Shown in pieces: positions 1-6,475 of a stretch of DNA of 8,847 nt. The stretch's first letter is position 1. Each line of letters opens with the position of its first letter. The stretch comes from Clostridiales bacterium. GTDB taxonomy: Bacteria > Bacillota > Clostridia > Peptostreptococcales > Anaerovoracaceae. Below the pieces are notes generated by a model. That model searched no databases. It had not been told where the DNA came from and saw only the letters and a program-made list of their open reading frames with translations. The translations under genes were made by a program, and so were the position numbers. The stretch is taken from NCBI GenBank assembly GCA_009778945.1, contig WRFF01000067.1, positions 1 to 8,847 of the forward strand, given 5' to 3'.

Positions 1-441
1 CAGCACACGTTGGCGTATGTGCTCCGCGAAAAACTCGGGCTTACAGGGACAAAGATTTCCTGCGACACCGGGGAATGCGGCGCTTGTACCGTCCTTATAG
101 ACGGAAAGGCGGCTCTGTCCTGCATGACGCTCGCGCTGACGCTCGACGGCCATTCGGTCACGACGATTGAGGGTTTGGGGCTGGACGACGTCGTTGTCAA
201 GGCATTCGCGAACCAGTGTGAACCCGGATACGGGACGGCGATGCAATGCGGCTATTGTACGCCGGGGTTTGTGATGTCCGCAAAGGGGCTCCTGAATGAA
301 AACCCGAATCCGTCCGAAGAGGAGATCATTCAGGCCATTTCGGGCAACCTGTGCCGTTGCGGGACGTATCCGGCGGTGGTGCGCGCGGTGCTCCACGCTT
401 CCGAGGATATGAGAAACGCGGGAGGACGTATTGAGTTATGA
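1..441 (+). CDS. Molybdenum hydroxylase small subunit, two [2Fe-2S] clusters (5' partial)
   Basis: This is the iron-sulfur subunit of a xanthine dehydrogenase/aldehyde oxidase-type enzyme. It passes electrons from the Mo site to the FAD subunit. The frame is open from base 1, so the true start lies outside the window. Comparison with the family suggests about 20 residues are missing, and the TTG at base 10 is internal. Counting residues from that TTG, the N-terminal plant-ferredoxin-type cluster has C18, C23, C26 and C38 (CDTGECGAC, spacing C-x4-C-x2-C-x11-C). The C-terminal helical-domain cluster has C80 and C83 (QCGYCTPGF) and C115 and C117 (GNLCRCGTYP). All eight ligands are present. The stop codon overlaps the next start as ATGA, which implies translational coupling with the molybdopterin subunit. 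Family assignment is very secure; the substrate is unknown. Confidence 0.96.
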   Translation, partial: QHTLAYVLREKLGLTGTKISCDTGECGACTVLIDGKAALSCMTLALTLDGHSVTTIEGLGLDDVVVKAFANQCEPGYGTAMQCGYCTPGFVMSAKGLLNENPNPSEEEIIQAISGNLCRCGTYPAVVRAVLHASEDMRNAGGRIEL

Positions 442-2834
442 AAAACGAAAAACATGTATTCAAGCCCAGGGTCGAAAGGGAATATATCGGGACTTACACG
501 CCCCGCATGGACGGGCTCAAAAAAGCTGCCGGGAAGGCGGTGTTCACGGACGATATGACGCTGCAGCGCAATTATCCCGACATGCTGTATATGCGCATGC
601 TCAAGAGCCCGCACCCGCACGCGATCATCAAGAGCATTGATTCCGCCGCGGCGGAGGCGCTGCCGGGTGTCGTAGCCGTGCTTCGCTATGACGATCCCGA
701 GGTGATGGCGTGGCCGTCGATACCGGGCGGGTACAATGACGCCGTAGGGACGATCACGAGGGCGTATGCCTGGACCGGCGGGTATTTCGACCGCCGCGTC
801 ATCGGGGACCACGCAAGGTGGGTCGGCGACGAGGTAGGGATCGCCGTCGCCGCCACATCGGAAGAGACCGTGGAGGAGGCGATAAAGCTTTTGAAGGTCG
901 AGTGGGAAGTGCTGCCCTTTGTGCTGACCGTTGAAGACGCGCTGAAACCCGGCGCCCCGATCATCCATCCCGAGATCAATCCCGACAGCAATATGATCCC
1001 GCCGGACGGCAATCCGTTCATGGGCCCCGATATTTTCTTTGAACACGGGGACATCGACAAGGCATTCCCCGAGGCGGATGCCACGATAGAAGTCGAATCG
1101 GATTTCTTCAACGCGCAGCAGTGCGCGCTTGAGTACTGGAGCGGCATGGTGAACTGGAACGATGAGGATGAGATGCTGGTCCTTTCCGATACCTATGCCA
1201 ACGACCAGACCAGGTATTCCCTGCACGAGTTTTTCGGCCTGCCTCTGTCGAAGATCCGTGTCGTCACGCCCTACCAGGGAGGGCAGCATGGCCGGGCGGA
1301 TACCCAAGAGCAATATTTCTTCTATGTCTGCGCGGCTTTGTCAAGGAGGACAGGGCGCCCCGTGAAATACCGCCAGAGCAGAACGGAACACTTTCATGAC
1401 ACGCGCAGCTCCATGCATATCAGGGGCCGTTTGGGGGCGATGAAGAATGGAAAGATCACGGCCTTTGAGCTGGAGTATCTGAGCAATCAGGGCGCGTATT
1501 TCGATCTCGGTATCGGGGATTTGAAAATCCCCGCCGCCACATGGCTTGAGTCCACCGGGTATACGATACCGAACGTCCGCGCGACGGCCCGCGGCGTATA
1601 TACGAATATAATACCCAGCAGCTGCATGCGCTCGATAGGCAACATTCAGATAAGCTTCATTATGAGCCAGGCGGTCGAGGCGATGGCGGAAAAGCTCGGA
1701 ATGGATCCGGTTGACCTGTATATAAACAATATGAGCAACAAGACCGTAGCGCCGCCGAACCCTTGTCTCGAGGGGGTGCTTCGCAAGGGCGCGGATATCG
1801 TTGGCTGGGAGAACAGGCACGCCCACGGCAAGGGCGAGCTCATCGAAGGCAGGAAAAAGCGCGGCATGGGTTTTGCCGTATGCAACACCTGGCATCCGGA
1901 GCATTACGAGTTTCGGCGCGGCCCGACACAGGTGATGATAAAACTCAATCCGGACGGATCCGTGATCCTCGACGCGCCTACGATAGAAATAGGGACGGGA
2001 AGCAACCACTGCGCGGTGATGGCCTGCGCCGAATCCCTCGGCGTCGAGCCGGACAAGATCACCTGGATATATTATCAGGATACCGAATCCGGGCTGAAAG
2101 ACATGGTCCAAAGCGACAGTTGCGTATCCTATATTCTCAGCGAGGCCGTATACGAATGCGGGCTGAAATTAAAGCAAAGATTCCTTGAGCATGCCAGCGG
2201 GCGTATGGGCTATCCGGCGGATGAATTGGATATGAAAAAGGGCCGCGTATTCGTAAAGGCCGATCCGCAAAAGAGCATGTCGGTAGCGGAATATTTTGCC
2301 CTGGTCGACCTGCATACGGAGGATACGCTCGCCCCGATGACGGAATATCACGAGCGGCCCATATCGACGGAATACGACGGCAACGGATATATGGCCGCTT
2401 TTACGGAAGTCGAGGTGGACACGGAGACAGGCGAGGTGGAGGTGCTGAAGCTGGCCGTATGCTCCGACGGAGGGACGATACTGAACCCGGCGGGCGCCGA
2501 AGGGCAGATGGTCGGCGGCCAGTGCATGGGGATAGGCGAGGCCCTTTTCGAGAAGATGGTTTACGACGAGAAGACGGGCGTCCCGCTCAACTTCAACTTC
2601 GTCGATTACAAATTCCCGACTGCCGCCGACTGGCCGGACGTCGACGCCATACCTATGGAACTTTATAAGGGCGTCAACGGCAGGTTCGGCGCCTGCGGCC
2701 TCGGAGAGAGCGCGCCTTCGTGCACGACCGGCGCCGTATCGAACGCCATCTACAACGCGTTGGGAATAAGGGTCGGCGGGACCGCGATCTCGCCGCGGGA
2801 TGTGTTGCAAGCTTTGGGAAAGGCAGGTAACTGA
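438..2834 (+). CDS. Molybdenum hydroxylase large subunit, molybdopterin-binding
   Basis: This is the catalytic subunit of a xanthine dehydrogenase-family hydroxylase or reductase (798 residues, close to the usual 750-800 for separately encoded subunits). The N-terminal a/b hammerhead domain (about residues 20-150, AGKAVFTDDM and LYMRMLKSPHPHA) is followed by the two Mo-cofactor-binding halves. Residues 281-286 (GGQHGR) sit where the family usually has a GGxFGx/GGFGGK loop. CMRSIGNIQ (396-404) replaces the usual AFRGFGxPQ but keeps the Arg. EIGTGSNHC matches the later MPT-binding loop. GLGE ends at Glu757, the equivalent of the catalytic base of xanthine oxidase and aldehyde oxidoreductase. 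The start is ATG 438 with GGAGG at 421-425. Gene order small-large-FAD resembles 4-hydroxybenzoyl-CoA reductase and CO-dehydrogenase-like operons. Ile codon ATA is frequent (about 18 uses by eye). The substrate could be a purine, N-heterocycle, aldehyde or aromatic CoA ester; the sequence does not decide. Confidence 0.93.
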   Translation: MKNEKHVFKPRVEREYIGTYTPRMDGLKKAAGKAVFTDDMTLQRNYPDMLYMRMLKSPHPHAIIKSIDSAAAEALPGVVAVLRYDDPEVMAWPSIPGGYNDAVGTITRAYAWTGGYFDRRVIGDHARWVGDEVGIAVAATSEETVEEAIKLLKVEWEVLPFVLTVEDALKPGAPIIHPEINPDSNMIPPDGNPFMGPDIFFEHGDIDKAFPEADATIEVESDFFNAQQCALEYWSGMVNWNDEDEMLVLSDTYANDQTRYSLHEFFGLPLSKIRVVTPYQGGQHGRADTQEQYFFYVCAALSRRTGRPVKYRQSRTEHFHDTRSSMHIRGRLGAMKNGKITAFELEYLSNQGAYFDLGIGDLKIPAATWLESTGYTIPNVRATARGVYTNIIPSSCMRSIGNIQISFIMSQAVEAMAEKLGMDPVDLYINNMSNKTVAPPNPCLEGVLRKGADIVGWENRHAHGKGELIEGRKKRGMGFAVCNTWHPEHYEFRRGPTQVMIKLNPDGSVILDAPTIEIGTGSNHCAVMACAESLGVEPDKITWIYYQDTESGLKDMVQSDSCVSYILSEAVYECGLKLKQRFLEHASGRMGYPADELDMKKGRVFVKADPQKSMSVAEYFALVDLHTEDTLAPMTEYHERPISTEYDGNGYMAAFTEVEVDTETGEVEVLKLAVCSDGGTILNPAGAEGQMVGGQCMGIGEALFEKMVYDEKTGVPLNFNFVDYKFPTAADWPDVDAIPMELYKGVNGRFGACGLGESAPSCTTGAVSNAIYNALGIRVGGTAISPRDVLQALGKAGN

Positions 2835-2836
2835 AA

Positions 2837-5206
2837 ATGGCATTACCCAGATTCAATATCGTAAATGCGAAATCCATCGACCAGGCCGCCAAAATCCTCA
2901 AGGCCAACCCGAAGGCGAAGGCGATAGGCGGCGGGACCGATCTTTTGCACGGTTTCAAAGACCATATTTACGTAGAATATCCGGACACGGTCGTCAACCT
3001 CCGCTCTGCGGAAAAAGGCTACGTCAAAGAGGAAGATGACGGCGTCCATATCGGCGCGATGACTACGATCCATGAAATCGAAAAGGACAGTTTGCTTCAA
3101 GGCAGCTACGGCGTACTGGCGCAGGCCGCGGCCTCCGTCGCTTCGCCGCAAATAAGGAATGCCAGCACTGTCGGCGGAAACATCTGTCAGGAGCCCAGAT
3201 GCTGGTACTACAGAAACGCGGACAATCTGTTCTATTGCCTGAGGAAAGGCGGGGACGACTGCCCCGCGTTCACCGGCAGGAATGATATCCATTCGATTTT
3301 CGGCGCGGGCAGAGTCTGCGCTTCGCCGTGTGAAGACGAATGTCCTAACGGGACGCCCATCCCGCGTTATTTCGAAATGATCCGCGAAGGGGATATCGCC
3401 GGGGCGGCAAAATTATTCCTGGCTTCCAGCCCTCTGGCCGCCATGACAGGGCGCGTATGCCCCCACGCCTGCCAGAGCGTGTGCAACCGCGGCGGCCACG
3501 ACGAGGAAGTTTCAATCCGGGATATTGAACGCTATATCGGCGATTATATACTGGAGCATTCAAAGGAACTGGCCCCGAAGGCTGCGGCCGATACCGGCAA
3601 AAAAACGGCGATCATTGGATCCGGCCCCGCGGGCCTGACGGCGGCCTGGTTCTTAAAACTCGCCGGCAATGAAATCACGGTGTTCGACAAGAATGAGCTT
3701 GCGGGCGGTATGCTCGTTTACGGTATCCCCGCGTACAGGCTGCCGAAAGACCTGGTCGCAAAAAATGTACGGATGATCGAAGATATCGGCGTGGAGTTCC
3801 GGCAGGGAGTCTGTGTCGGAAAGGACCTCACGCTGGAACAGCTCATGGCGGACTTCGACGCCGTCCTGATATGTAACGGCGCCTGGACGTCCACGCGTAT
3901 CGGATGCAAAGGCGACGACGCAAAAGGCGTCCTCGGAGGCATTGATTTTCTGTATCGGATAGCGAGGCATGAAGACCCCGGCGTAGCCGGAAAGACCGTA
4001 GCCGTGGTCGGCGGCGGCAATACGGCGATGGACGCCTGCCGTTCCGCCAAAAGGCTCGGCGCGCTGAAAGTCTATAATTTTTATCGGAGAAGCCGCGCTG
4101 AAATGCCGGCGGATGAGATTGAAATCGAAGAAGCTGCCGAGGAGGGCATAGATTTCCGATACCTGGTCGCCCCGGCGGAAATTATATCCGAAAACGGGAT
4201 GCTGAACAAGATTGTCCTTCAGCGAATGGAACTGGGCGAACCGGACGCCAGCGGCAGAAGACGCCCTGTCCCGGTTGACGGAGCGTTTGAAACAATCGAC
4301 GTCGATGTTTTGGTTTCCGCGGTCGGCCAGGGTGTGGACCCGGCGGGATTTGAAGCGGCGGGCCTGACGGAACGAAACTGGATCGCCGCAGGCCCCGAAA
4401 CCTACAGGACAGGCATTGAAAGCGTATTCGCGGCCGGCGACGGGGCGCAAGGGCCGGATACGGCAATCGCGGCCATTGCCAATGCCCGAAAAGCCGCGGC
4501 CTCAATCATTCAATATCTCGGCCTCAAACCGGAAACGGCCCCCGCCGAAGACGAAATGGGCCTGCTGACATTCGATAAAGGATGTACGGCGCATTCCCAA
4601 AAGATGTCTTTGCGTGGGAAGCCCGTCCCGGAGCGGACGCTGTTCGCCGAGGACATCGCGACGGCTTCGTTTGCGGCGATCCGCGAGGAGGCAGGGCGGT
4701 GCTTTGACTGCGGATGCGTCGCCGCATGCCCCTCGGATCTGGCGCCGGCGCTGGTGGCCCTGAACGCCAGGATCAGGACTACGGACCGCGTTATTGACGC
4801 GAACGATTTCTTCGCGGTCGGCGTACAGGCGTCAACCAAGCTGCGGGAAGGCGAACTGGTAAAGGAGATCGTGCTGCCCAAACCGGATCCTTCCGTGAGA
4901 AGCGTCTATCTGAAATACCGCCATCGCAAAGCGATCGATTTTCCTCTGTTCTCTGCGGCTGTCGTATTGTCTGTAAACGGAAACCGCATTGAAAAGGCGA
5001 GCATTGTTCTCGGCGCCGCCGCCCCCGTGCCGGTGCGGGCAAAAGCCGCCGAAGAAATCCTTATCGGAAAGGATTTGACGGAATCGCTGGCGGCCGAGGC
5101 CGCCGAAGAAGCATTAAAAGACGCACTGCCGCTGGGCGAGAACGGGTACAAGGTGATTGCCGCAAAGGCATACGTAAGAAAAGCGATCGTAAAAACCCTT
5201 GATTAA
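2837..5206 (+). CDS. FAD subunit of molybdenum hydroxylase with nested GltD/NfnB-like oxidoreductase module
   Basis: This 789-residue protein combines two families. Residues 1-160 are the N-terminal part of a CoxM/XdhB/HcrB-type FAD subunit (AIGGGTDLL for FAD pyrophosphate, ASPQIRNASTVGGN, then RCWYYRN and HSIFGAG). Residues about 161-626 are a GltD-like module. It has a Cys-rich Fe-S domain (C161, C165, C169, then TGRVCPHACQSVC with C208, C212, C216), a dinucleotide fold GSGPAG (261-266), a second one VVGGGNTAMD (390-399) and FAAGDG (531-536). It ends in EEAGRCFDCGC. The FAD-subunit sequence then resumes at CVAACPSDLAPALVALNA and runs through the FAD_binding_5 remainder and CO_deh_flav_C domain to residue 789. 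Ordinary FAD subunits are about 280-330 residues. One uninterrupted frame spans both junctions. ATG 2837 follows the previous stop by two bases, with GGCAGG about 9 bases upstream. The likely role is to pass electrons from the Mo enzyme to NAD(P) or a similar acceptor (inference). Confidence 0.93.
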   Translation: MALPRFNIVNAKSIDQAAKILKANPKAKAIGGGTDLLHGFKDHIYVEYPDTVVNLRSAEKGYVKEEDDGVHIGAMTTIHEIEKDSLLQGSYGVLAQAAASVASPQIRNASTVGGNICQEPRCWYYRNADNLFYCLRKGGDDCPAFTGRNDIHSIFGAGRVCASPCEDECPNGTPIPRYFEMIREGDIAGAAKLFLASSPLAAMTGRVCPHACQSVCNRGGHDEEVSIRDIERYIGDYILEHSKELAPKAAADTGKKTAIIGSGPAGLTAAWFLKLAGNEITVFDKNELAGGMLVYGIPAYRLPKDLVAKNVRMIEDIGVEFRQGVCVGKDLTLEQLMADFDAVLICNGAWTSTRIGCKGDDAKGVLGGIDFLYRIARHEDPGVAGKTVAVVGGGNTAMDACRSAKRLGALKVYNFYRRSRAEMPADEIEIEEAAEEGIDFRYLVAPAEIISENGMLNKIVLQRMELGEPDASGRRRPVPVDGAFETIDVDVLVSAVGQGVDPAGFEAAGLTERNWIAAGPETYRTGIESVFAAGDGAQGPDTAIAAIANARKAAASIIQYLGLKPETAPAEDEMGLLTFDKGCTAHSQKMSLRGKPVPERTLFAEDIATASFAAIREEAGRCFDCGCVAACPSDLAPALVALNARIRTTDRVIDANDFFAVGVQASTKLREGELVKEIVLPKPDPSVRSVYLKYRHRKAIDFPLFSAAVVLSVNGNRIEKASIVLGAAAPVPVRAKAAEEILIGKDLTESLAAEAAEEALKDALPLGENGYKVIAAKAYVRKAIVKTLD

Positions 5207-5253
5207 TGGCGAGCTGGCAATTCGTGATAACTGAAATCGGAATTTTGATGAGA

Positions 5254-5282
5254 TTGTGCGCGGGCCGGGCTTGTGATACACT
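5254..5282 (+). promoter_or_regulatory. Predicted promoter of tRNA-Arg
   Basis: TTGTGC (5254-5259) is separated by 17 bases from TACACT (5277-5282). TG two bases before the hexamer gives an extended -10 (TGATACACT). The predicted transcript would start near 5289, about 46 bases upstream of the tRNA. Matches to consensus are 3/6 and 4/6, but spacing and position fit well. Confidence 0.55.
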
Positions 5283-5288
5283 ATTGCT

Positions 5289-5330
5289 CGGCAAGGAAAC
5301 AAGAATCCTTCAATCGGCGCTTCCTTGCTG
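5289..5330 (+). other. Inverted repeat/hairpin in the tRNA-Arg leader
   Basis: GCAAGGAA (5291-5298) pairs perfectly with TTCCTTGC (5321-5328). The stem extends to 10 pairs with a G-T and a C-G pair at the base, and encloses a 22-base loop. It lies at the predicted transcript start and ends 4 bases before the tRNA. No T-run follows, so it is not a standard terminator for the upstream operon. It may be a precursor-tRNA 5' structure removed by RNase P. Confidence 0.5.
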
Positions 5331-5334
5331 TCAT

Positions 5335-5411
5335 GCATCCATAGCTCAGCTGGATAGAGTGCTGCCCTCCGAAGGCAGAGGTCGCGCGTTCGAATCGCGC
5401 TGGATGTACCA
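5335..5411 (+). tRNA. tRNA-Arg, anticodon CCG
   Basis: A full cloverleaf can be folded by hand. The acceptor GCATCCA/TGGATGT has a G-T first pair; the D-arm is GCTC/GAGT. The anticodon stem CTGCC/GGCAG encloses the loop CTCCGAA, with anticodon CCG at 5369-5371. The variable loop is AGGTC, and the T-arm is GCGCG-TTCGAAT-CGCGC. Discriminator A is followed by encoded CCA. It reads the Arg codon CGG. It stands alone, downstream of the Mo-hydroxylase operon and upstream of the HU gene. Confidence 0.97.
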
Positions 5412-5457
5412 GGAGTATAGCGCAATTGCTTGTAACATAAGCGTAATACGCGAAAAC

Positions 5458-5486
5458 TTGCATAAATGCTGGCCTTCGGGCAAAAT
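5458..5486 (+). promoter_or_regulatory. Tentative promoter of the HU gene
   Basis: TTGCAT (5458-5463), a 17-base spacer and CAAAAT (5481-5486) lie 54 bases upstream of the HU start. Matches are weak (3/6 and 4/6). Read-through from the tRNA-Arg promoter is an alternative, because no clear terminator separates the tRNA from the HU gene. Confidence 0.3.
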
Positions 5487-5513
5487 AGGTAGTGTTGCAA
5501 AATGAATTTTAGA

Positions 5514-5525
5514 TGGGATATCCCA
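5514..5525. promoter_or_regulatory. Perfect 12-base palindrome upstream of the HU gene
   Basis: TGGGATATCCCA is a perfect palindrome ending where the HU Shine-Dalgarno region begins. Its position in the 5' leader suits an operator or a small RNA structure. No binding protein can be named from sequence. Confidence 0.35.
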
Positions 5526-5539
5526 GGAAAGGAACCAAA

Positions 5540-5821
5540 ATGAACAAACAGGAATTTGTCGAAGCGCTTGCAAAGAAAACCGGATTGACGAAGAAGGATG
5601 CCGAGGCGGCTGTCGCGGCGTATCACGAGACTGTTACGGCGGCGCTGAAGAAGGGCGACACGGTTGCGTTCGTCGGATTCGGCACATACTCTGCGGTAAA
5701 GAAGGCAGCGCGCATGGGCAAGAACCCCGCGACCGGCGAAGCGATCAAGATCGCCGCGTCGACCGCACCGAAGTTTAAAGCTGGTAAAGCCCTGAAGGAC
5801 GCGCTCAACAAGAAAAAATAG
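5540..5821 (+). CDS. hup: HU family DNA-binding protein
   Basis: This is a 93-residue histone-like protein, the usual length for HU. HU dimers bend and compact DNA in the nucleoid and support replication, repair and recombination. The N-terminal helices (MNKQEFVEALAKKTGLTKKDAEAAV) and the b-arm region (VGFGTYSAVKKAARMGKNPATGE) match the family. The Pro of the arm-tip motif GKNPATGE that intercalates in DNA is present. The C-terminus is Lys-rich. ATG 5540 is preferred over the in-frame ATG at 5513 because AGGAAAGGA lies just upstream at 5525-5533 and the shorter product starts exactly like other HU proteins. It is followed by a strong bidirectional terminator, so it is probably transcribed alone or with tRNA-Arg. 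Confidence 0.96.
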   Translation: MNKQEFVEALAKKTGLTKKDAEAAVAAYHETVTAALKKGDTVAFVGFGTYSAVKKAARMGKNPATGEAIKIAASTAPKFKAGKALKDALNKKK

Positions 5822-5861
5822 GGCGCAAGTTCAAGGGATCGGTTTGATTCCTAAAATGGTA

Positions 5862-5892
5862 AAAAGCCTTCGCGACGCGGAGGCTTTTATAT
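5862..5892. terminator. Bidirectional intrinsic terminator between the HU gene and mobB
   Basis: A 12-pair stem (AAAAGCCTTCGC against GCGGAGGCTTTT, one G-T pair) encloses loop GAC. It runs into TTTTATAT on the + strand. On the minus strand the same stem ends in a T-run (TTTTTACC). It therefore serves both convergent genes. Confidence 0.85.
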
Positions 5893-5902
5893 CGGCCGAA
5901 AA

Positions 5903-6433
5903 TCAGCCGAAGAATCGGCGCAGGATAATATCCGCGGCGCGCGCGCGTTCTTCGAACGGAAGGCGTTCCGCGCCGGACGGCAACGCGGCCTCCGGGACAT
6001 CCGGGTCGGTGACGCAGAGAAATACCGTCCCGGGGTCCGAGGAGAGCGTCTGTTCTCCTCGCAGCATCGCGATGCGGGGAAAATCCTCCCGCTTGGAACC
6101 TTCGAGAAAGATCAGGTCGGCTTCGGGGAAGAGCGAGATGAGTTCATCCGTACCCGCCGCCTTGCGCTTTACGAGCGCGAACGTATCCGCGTCGTAGATC
6201 ACGGCGCCGTACGCGCCGTTCGCGAGAAAGCGCCAGGTATCGGTGCCCGGCTTGTCCGGGATCTCGCCTTCAAATCCGTGTCCGTGGTGCTTGAGGACCG
6301 CGACTTTCAATCCGCGCGCGGAAAGCGGCGGGATGACCGCTTCGATCAGAGCGGTCTTTCCGCTGTTTTTCAAACCGCTTACGGCGATGATGACGGGCGC
6401 TTTCCGCACGCCGGCCGGGATGTCTCTGTTCAT
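5903..6433 (-). CDS. mobB: Molybdopterin-guanine dinucleotide biosynthesis protein MobB
   Basis: This is a 176-residue P-loop GTP-binding protein of the MobB family. It assists MobA in attaching GMP to molybdopterin, or helps deliver the cofactor. Walker A is GLKNSGKT (residues 20-27), in the family's characteristic G-x-KNSGKT form. KHHGHGF (48-54), DKPGTDTWRF (60-69) and FLEGSKRED (109-117) are the other conserved blocks. Length matches stand-alone MobB (about 165-175). The ATG at 6433 has no clear Shine-Dalgarno; TAGTAT lies just upstream, so a leaderless or weakly translated message is possible. It is convergent with the HU gene and divergent from tRNA-Leu. Its presence shows a Mo-cofactor pathway in the organism, consistent with the upstream hydroxylase, although that enzyme class in bacteria usually carries the cytosine dinucleotide form. 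Confidence 0.93.
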   Translation of the reverse strand: MNRDIPAGVRKAPVIIAVSGLKNSGKTALIEAVIPPLSARGLKVAVLKHHGHGFEGEIPDKPGTDTWRFLANGAYGAVIYDADTFALVKRKAAGTDELISLFPEADLIFLEGSKREDFPRIAMLRGEQTLSSDPGTVFLCVTDPDVPEAALPSGAERLPFEERARAADIILRRFFG

Positions 6434-6435
6434 TA

Positions 6436-6444
6436 TGCTATACT
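6436..6444 (+). promoter_or_regulatory. Extended -10 promoter of tRNA-Leu
   Basis: TGCTATACT is an extended -10 (TGn followed by TATACT, 5/6 to consensus). It would start RNA near 6451, about 25 bases before tRNA-Leu. No good -35 is seen at the proper distance. The element abuts the mobB start codon on the other strand. Confidence 0.6.
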
Positions 6445-6475
6445 ACTCTTTGCTTCTTTGTCCTTTGATTGATGT

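Noticed and set aside
330..1313. Long minus-strand open frame (327 codons) opposite the Mo-hydroxylase genes
   Set aside because: It is antisense to two clearly conserved genes, has no recognisable domain and reads like a GC-rich shadow frame.
1341..2111. Minus-strand open frame of 256 codons inside the large subunit
   Set aside because: Composition is typical of an antisense shadow and no family motif is seen.
2169..2843. Minus-strand open frame of 224 codons
   Set aside because: Antisense to the conserved C-terminus of the large subunit, which carries GLGE and other family motifs in the + frame.
3653..4450. Minus-strand open frame of 265 codons inside the GltD-like module
   Set aside because: The + strand frame has three dinucleotide-binding motifs; the antisense product matches nothing recognised.
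5219..5250. Terminator for the Mo-hydroxylase operon
   Set aside because: Only a 5-pair AATTC/GAATT stem with a long loop and a short T-run is seen; too weak to call.
5206..5505. Plus-strand open frame of 99 codons spanning tRNA-Arg
   Set aside because: It runs through the tRNA gene, has no good ribosome binding site and no family resemblance.
5513..5539. Longer HU start at ATG 5513
   Set aside because: It would add nine unconserved residues encoded across a palindrome and the Shine-Dalgarno; ATG 5540 gives the normal HU N-terminus.
5335..5540. tRNA-Arg as an integration (att) site for a mobile element
   Set aside because: No second copy of the tRNA 3' end, no integrase and no element boundary are visible in the window.
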